Shown here: positions 62,031 to 64,000 of the stretch, one piece after another
Numbering within the stretch: the first letter of the stretch is position 1
Layout of the letters: each line of letters starts with the position of its first letter
NCBI GenBank assembly: GCA_964407855.1
Contig: CAYOXI010000005.1
Span: forward strand, 3,596 to 67,595
Direction: 5' to 3'
DNA length: 64,000 nt
DNA from: SHZI01 sp964407855
GTDB lineage: Bacteria; Pseudomonadota; Gammaproteobacteria; Steroidobacterales; GCA-2729495
Translations under genes and position numbers: made by a program
The notes under the pieces: model-generated
Seen by the model: the letters and a program-made list of their open reading frames with translations, nothing else
Database searches by the model: none
What the model was told of the DNA's origin: nothing

Positions 62031-63251
62031 ATGACGACTCCTACAGAGCAGCTTGCCGAGATCCGCCGGGGCGCCAGTGACATCCTGCCGGAGGCCGAAC
62101 TCGCCAGCCGGCTGGCGACGGGTCGGCCGCTGACCATCAAGGCAGGATTTGATCCCACCGCCCCGGACCTTCACCTGGGGCATACGGTCCTCATCAACAA
62201 ACTCCGCTCTTTTCAGGAGCTTGGCCACAAAGTGGTGTTCCTGATCGGGGACTTCACGGCCATGATTGGCGACCCGACCGGCCGGAACGCGACCCGTCCG
62301 CCCCTGTCGCCGGCGGACATTGCGAGCAATGCAGCCACCTATCAGGGGCAGATTTTCCGGATCCTGGACCCCGCCCGCACCACGATCGACTTCAATTCCC
62401 GCTGGATGGGGCAGATGGACGCTGCCGGCCTGATACAGCTTGCCGGCCGACACACGGTAGCCCGGATGCTGGAGCGGGACGATTTTCAGCAGCGTTATGC
62501 GGCCAACCAGCCCATCTCGATTCACGAATTTCTCTATCCCCTGGTGCAGGGCTATGACTCGGTCGTGCTCCGTGCGGATGTCGAGCTGGGTGGCACCGAC
62601 CAGCGCTTCAATCTGCTGGTAGGGCGCCAGCTCCAGCAGGACTATGGCCAGCCGCCTCAGGTGGTCATCACCATGCCGCTCCTTGAGGGACTCGACGGGG
62701 TGAACAAGATGTCCAAGTCACTGGGGAACTACGTCGGCATTACCGAACCGGCCGGTGAGATGTTTGGCAAGCTGATGTCGGTTTCCGATGATCTGATGTG
62801 GCGGTACTTCGAGCTGCTGAGCTTTCGTCCGGTTGCCGAAATCGCGGCCCTCCGGGCCCAGGTCGCAGACGGTCGGAATCCCCGGGACGTCAAGTTCGAG
62901 CTGGGTCGCGAGATCGTTGATCGCTTCCACGGACCGCCGTCGGGGGCCTCCGCCGAGGAGGATTTTGTGCGGCGTTTCCGCGACGGTGGTCTGCCGACCG
63001 ACATGGAAACAGCTGAAATTCCGGCGTTGGACGGCGGCCTGGCCGTTACTCACCTGCTGCGTTTAGCGGGTCTCGTCGACAGCAACGCGGAGGCGGTGCG
63101 CATGATCGAGCAGGGCGCCGTACGGGTGGATGGTGCCCGGATCGCCAGTCGCGACCTGCGGTTTCCGGCCGGTTCGGAACTGGTTGTACAGGTTGGGAAG
63201 CGGCGCTTTCGACGGGTCCGGCTCACCGCCTCGCCGGAGGCTGCCAGCTGA
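62031..63251 (+). CDS. tyrS: Tyrosine-tRNA ligase
   Basis: Charges tRNA-Tyr. The 406-residue protein belongs to the TyrRS-II-like bacterial branch: IKAGFDPTAPDLHLGHTVLI with the HIGH-type HLGH near 47-50, FLIGDFTAMIGDPTGR, GGTDQRFNLLVGRQLQ, and KMSKSLGN near 226. A C-terminal S4 RNA-binding domain has LRLAGLVDSNAEAVRMIEQG and VRVDG. It is the last protein gene before the rRNA operon. Confidence 0.97.
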   Translation: MTTPTEQLAEIRRGASDILPEAELASRLATGRPLTIKAGFDPTAPDLHLGHTVLINKLRSFQELGHKVVFLIGDFTAMIGDPTGRNATRPPLSPADIASNAATYQGQIFRILDPARTTIDFNSRWMGQMDAAGLIQLAGRHTVARMLERDDFQQRYAANQPISIHEFLYPLVQGYDSVVLRADVELGGTDQRFNLLVGRQLQQDYGQPPQVVITMPLLEGLDGVNKMSKSLGNYVGITEPAGEMFGKLMSVSDDLMWRYFELLSFRPVAEIAALRAQVADGRNPRDVKFELGREIVDRFHGPPSGASAEEDFVRRFRDGGLPTDMETAEIPALDGGLAVTHLLRLAGLVDSNAEAVRMIEQGAVRVDGARIASRDLRFPAGSELVVQVGKRRFRRVRLTASPEAAS

Positions 63252-63256
63252 CCCCC

Positions 63257-63273
63257 GGCGGGCGCCGCCCGCC
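63257..63273 (+). terminator. GC-rich hairpin after tyrS
   Basis: GGCGGGC, loop GCC, GCCCGCC starts 5 bp after the tyrS stop. The stem is perfect, but no T-run follows, so it may act as a weak or Rho-assisted terminator that insulates the rrn promoter. Confidence 0.4.
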
Positions 63274-63309
63274 GCCCGCAGGCCACCGAAATATCGCACC
63301 CCCGGTCTA

Positions 63310-63337
63310 TTGACCGAGCGACTTTGGCCTGTATACT
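63310..63337 (+). promoter_or_regulatory. rRNA operon promoter
   Basis: TTGACC at 63310-63315, a 16-bp spacer, and TATACT at 63332-63337, followed by a GC-rich discriminator (GATCGGCC), as expected of a stringently controlled rrn P1. Start expected near 63344, giving a leader of about 225 nt. The leader is visibly lower in GC and holds no protein gene. Confidence 0.85.
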
Positions 63338-63485
63338 GATCGGCCTGCCCACCACAAAGTGGGCTTGTTATTTAAGAAGACGAAAACAGGTAATTTGTGT
63401 GGGTACTCGCGTCAACGAGGCCGAGAGATCGGTGCTGCCATTTTCTACGGAAACTGGCGTGAGTAACTGGACTAATCGTCAAAGG

Positions 63486-63521
63486 TCGCTTCGCGTTTCG
63501 GCGCGAGGCAATCCGAAGCGA
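63486..63521 (+). repeat. Hairpin in the rrn leader
   Basis: TCGCTTCG (63486-63493) and CGAAGCGA (63514-63521) form an 8-bp perfect stem with a 20-nt loop, 48 bp before the 16S start. It is a leader structure, perhaps part of processing or antitermination. Confidence 0.5.
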
Positions 63522-63568
63522 GGAGTTCAGGATCTTGCTACTAAAGCTCAAGTACTTTACGAAGACTT

Positions 63569-64000
<432 letters not shown>

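Overview
The window reads as a high-GC gammaproteobacterial chromosome. The evidence is the start of a 16S rRNA gene at the right edge, a complete type IV pilus chemosensory block, glnE, htpG, rppH, ampDE, and Gram-negative envelope genes (lipid A acyltransferase, Kdo kinase, Kdo hydroxylase, many lipoboxes). The order yggT-proC-yggS-pilT-pilU ... ruvX-yqgE-tonB-gshB-pilG-pilH-pilI-pilJ-chpA-chpC is the arrangement known from Pseudomonas. Missing and inserted genes (no pilK or pyrRB; a third PilT-type ATPase, apbE and a pyrK-like gene present) point to another lineage. A 100-N gap at 10315-10414 shows that this is a scaffold and truncates the two genes beside it.

Layout. 1-9.6 kb: Rieske protein (cut by the left edge), Na/phosphate symporter, bacterial voltage-gated sodium channel, SnoaL/epoxide-hydrolase-like protein, YedA-like exporter, a peptide deformylase, an esterase, GST, glnE, a zinc-finger protein and a methyltransferase. 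9.7-19.1 kb: envelope genes, namely an esterase lipoprotein, Kdo hydroxylase, Kdo kinase, LpxL-type acyltransferase, HtpX, a zinc carboxypeptidase-like lipoprotein, MltD, an L,D-transpeptidase and PpnN. 19.2-25.7 kb: two small unknown proteins, HtpG behind a sigma-32-like promoter, then housekeeping genes through yggT-proC-yggS. 25.8-44.1 kb: type IV pilus retraction ATPases, the leftward gshB-apbE-tonB-yqgE-ruvX-pyrK operon, and pilGHIJ-chpA-chpC. 44.1-50.7 kb: a ParE toxin remnant, sterol desaturase-like protein, FdhF/YdeP-type molybdoenzyme, rsmE, ampDE and btuF. 50.7-54.8 kb: pduO-type adenosyltransferase, btuD, a non-coding region, tyrA and btuC. 54.9-63.3 kb: rppH-ppx facing ppk, anmK and an M23 peptidase, then tyrS. 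63.3-64.0 kb: an rrn promoter, leader and the 5' part of 16S.

The most interesting signal lies at about 52.14-52.4 kb on the minus strand. A well-formed sigma-54 promoter is followed by about 230 nt with no convincing reading frame. That stretch carries several A-R-N (AAN-type) tracts and ends in a strong intrinsic terminator. This is the design of the Hfq-titrating CrcZ/CrcY RNAs of Pseudomonas. Inverted CCTTACT/AGTAAGG half-sites sit upstream, where an enhancer-binding activator would act.

A second pattern is that three genes (ruvX, apbE, anmK) seem to start at CTG inside a CTGA overlap with the upstream stop codon. In each case the later ATG/GTG start loses conserved or functionally needed N-terminal residues. 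Heat-shock-like (sigma-32) promoters precede both htpX and htpG. All functional calls are from reading the sequence and family knowledge; no database search was run.
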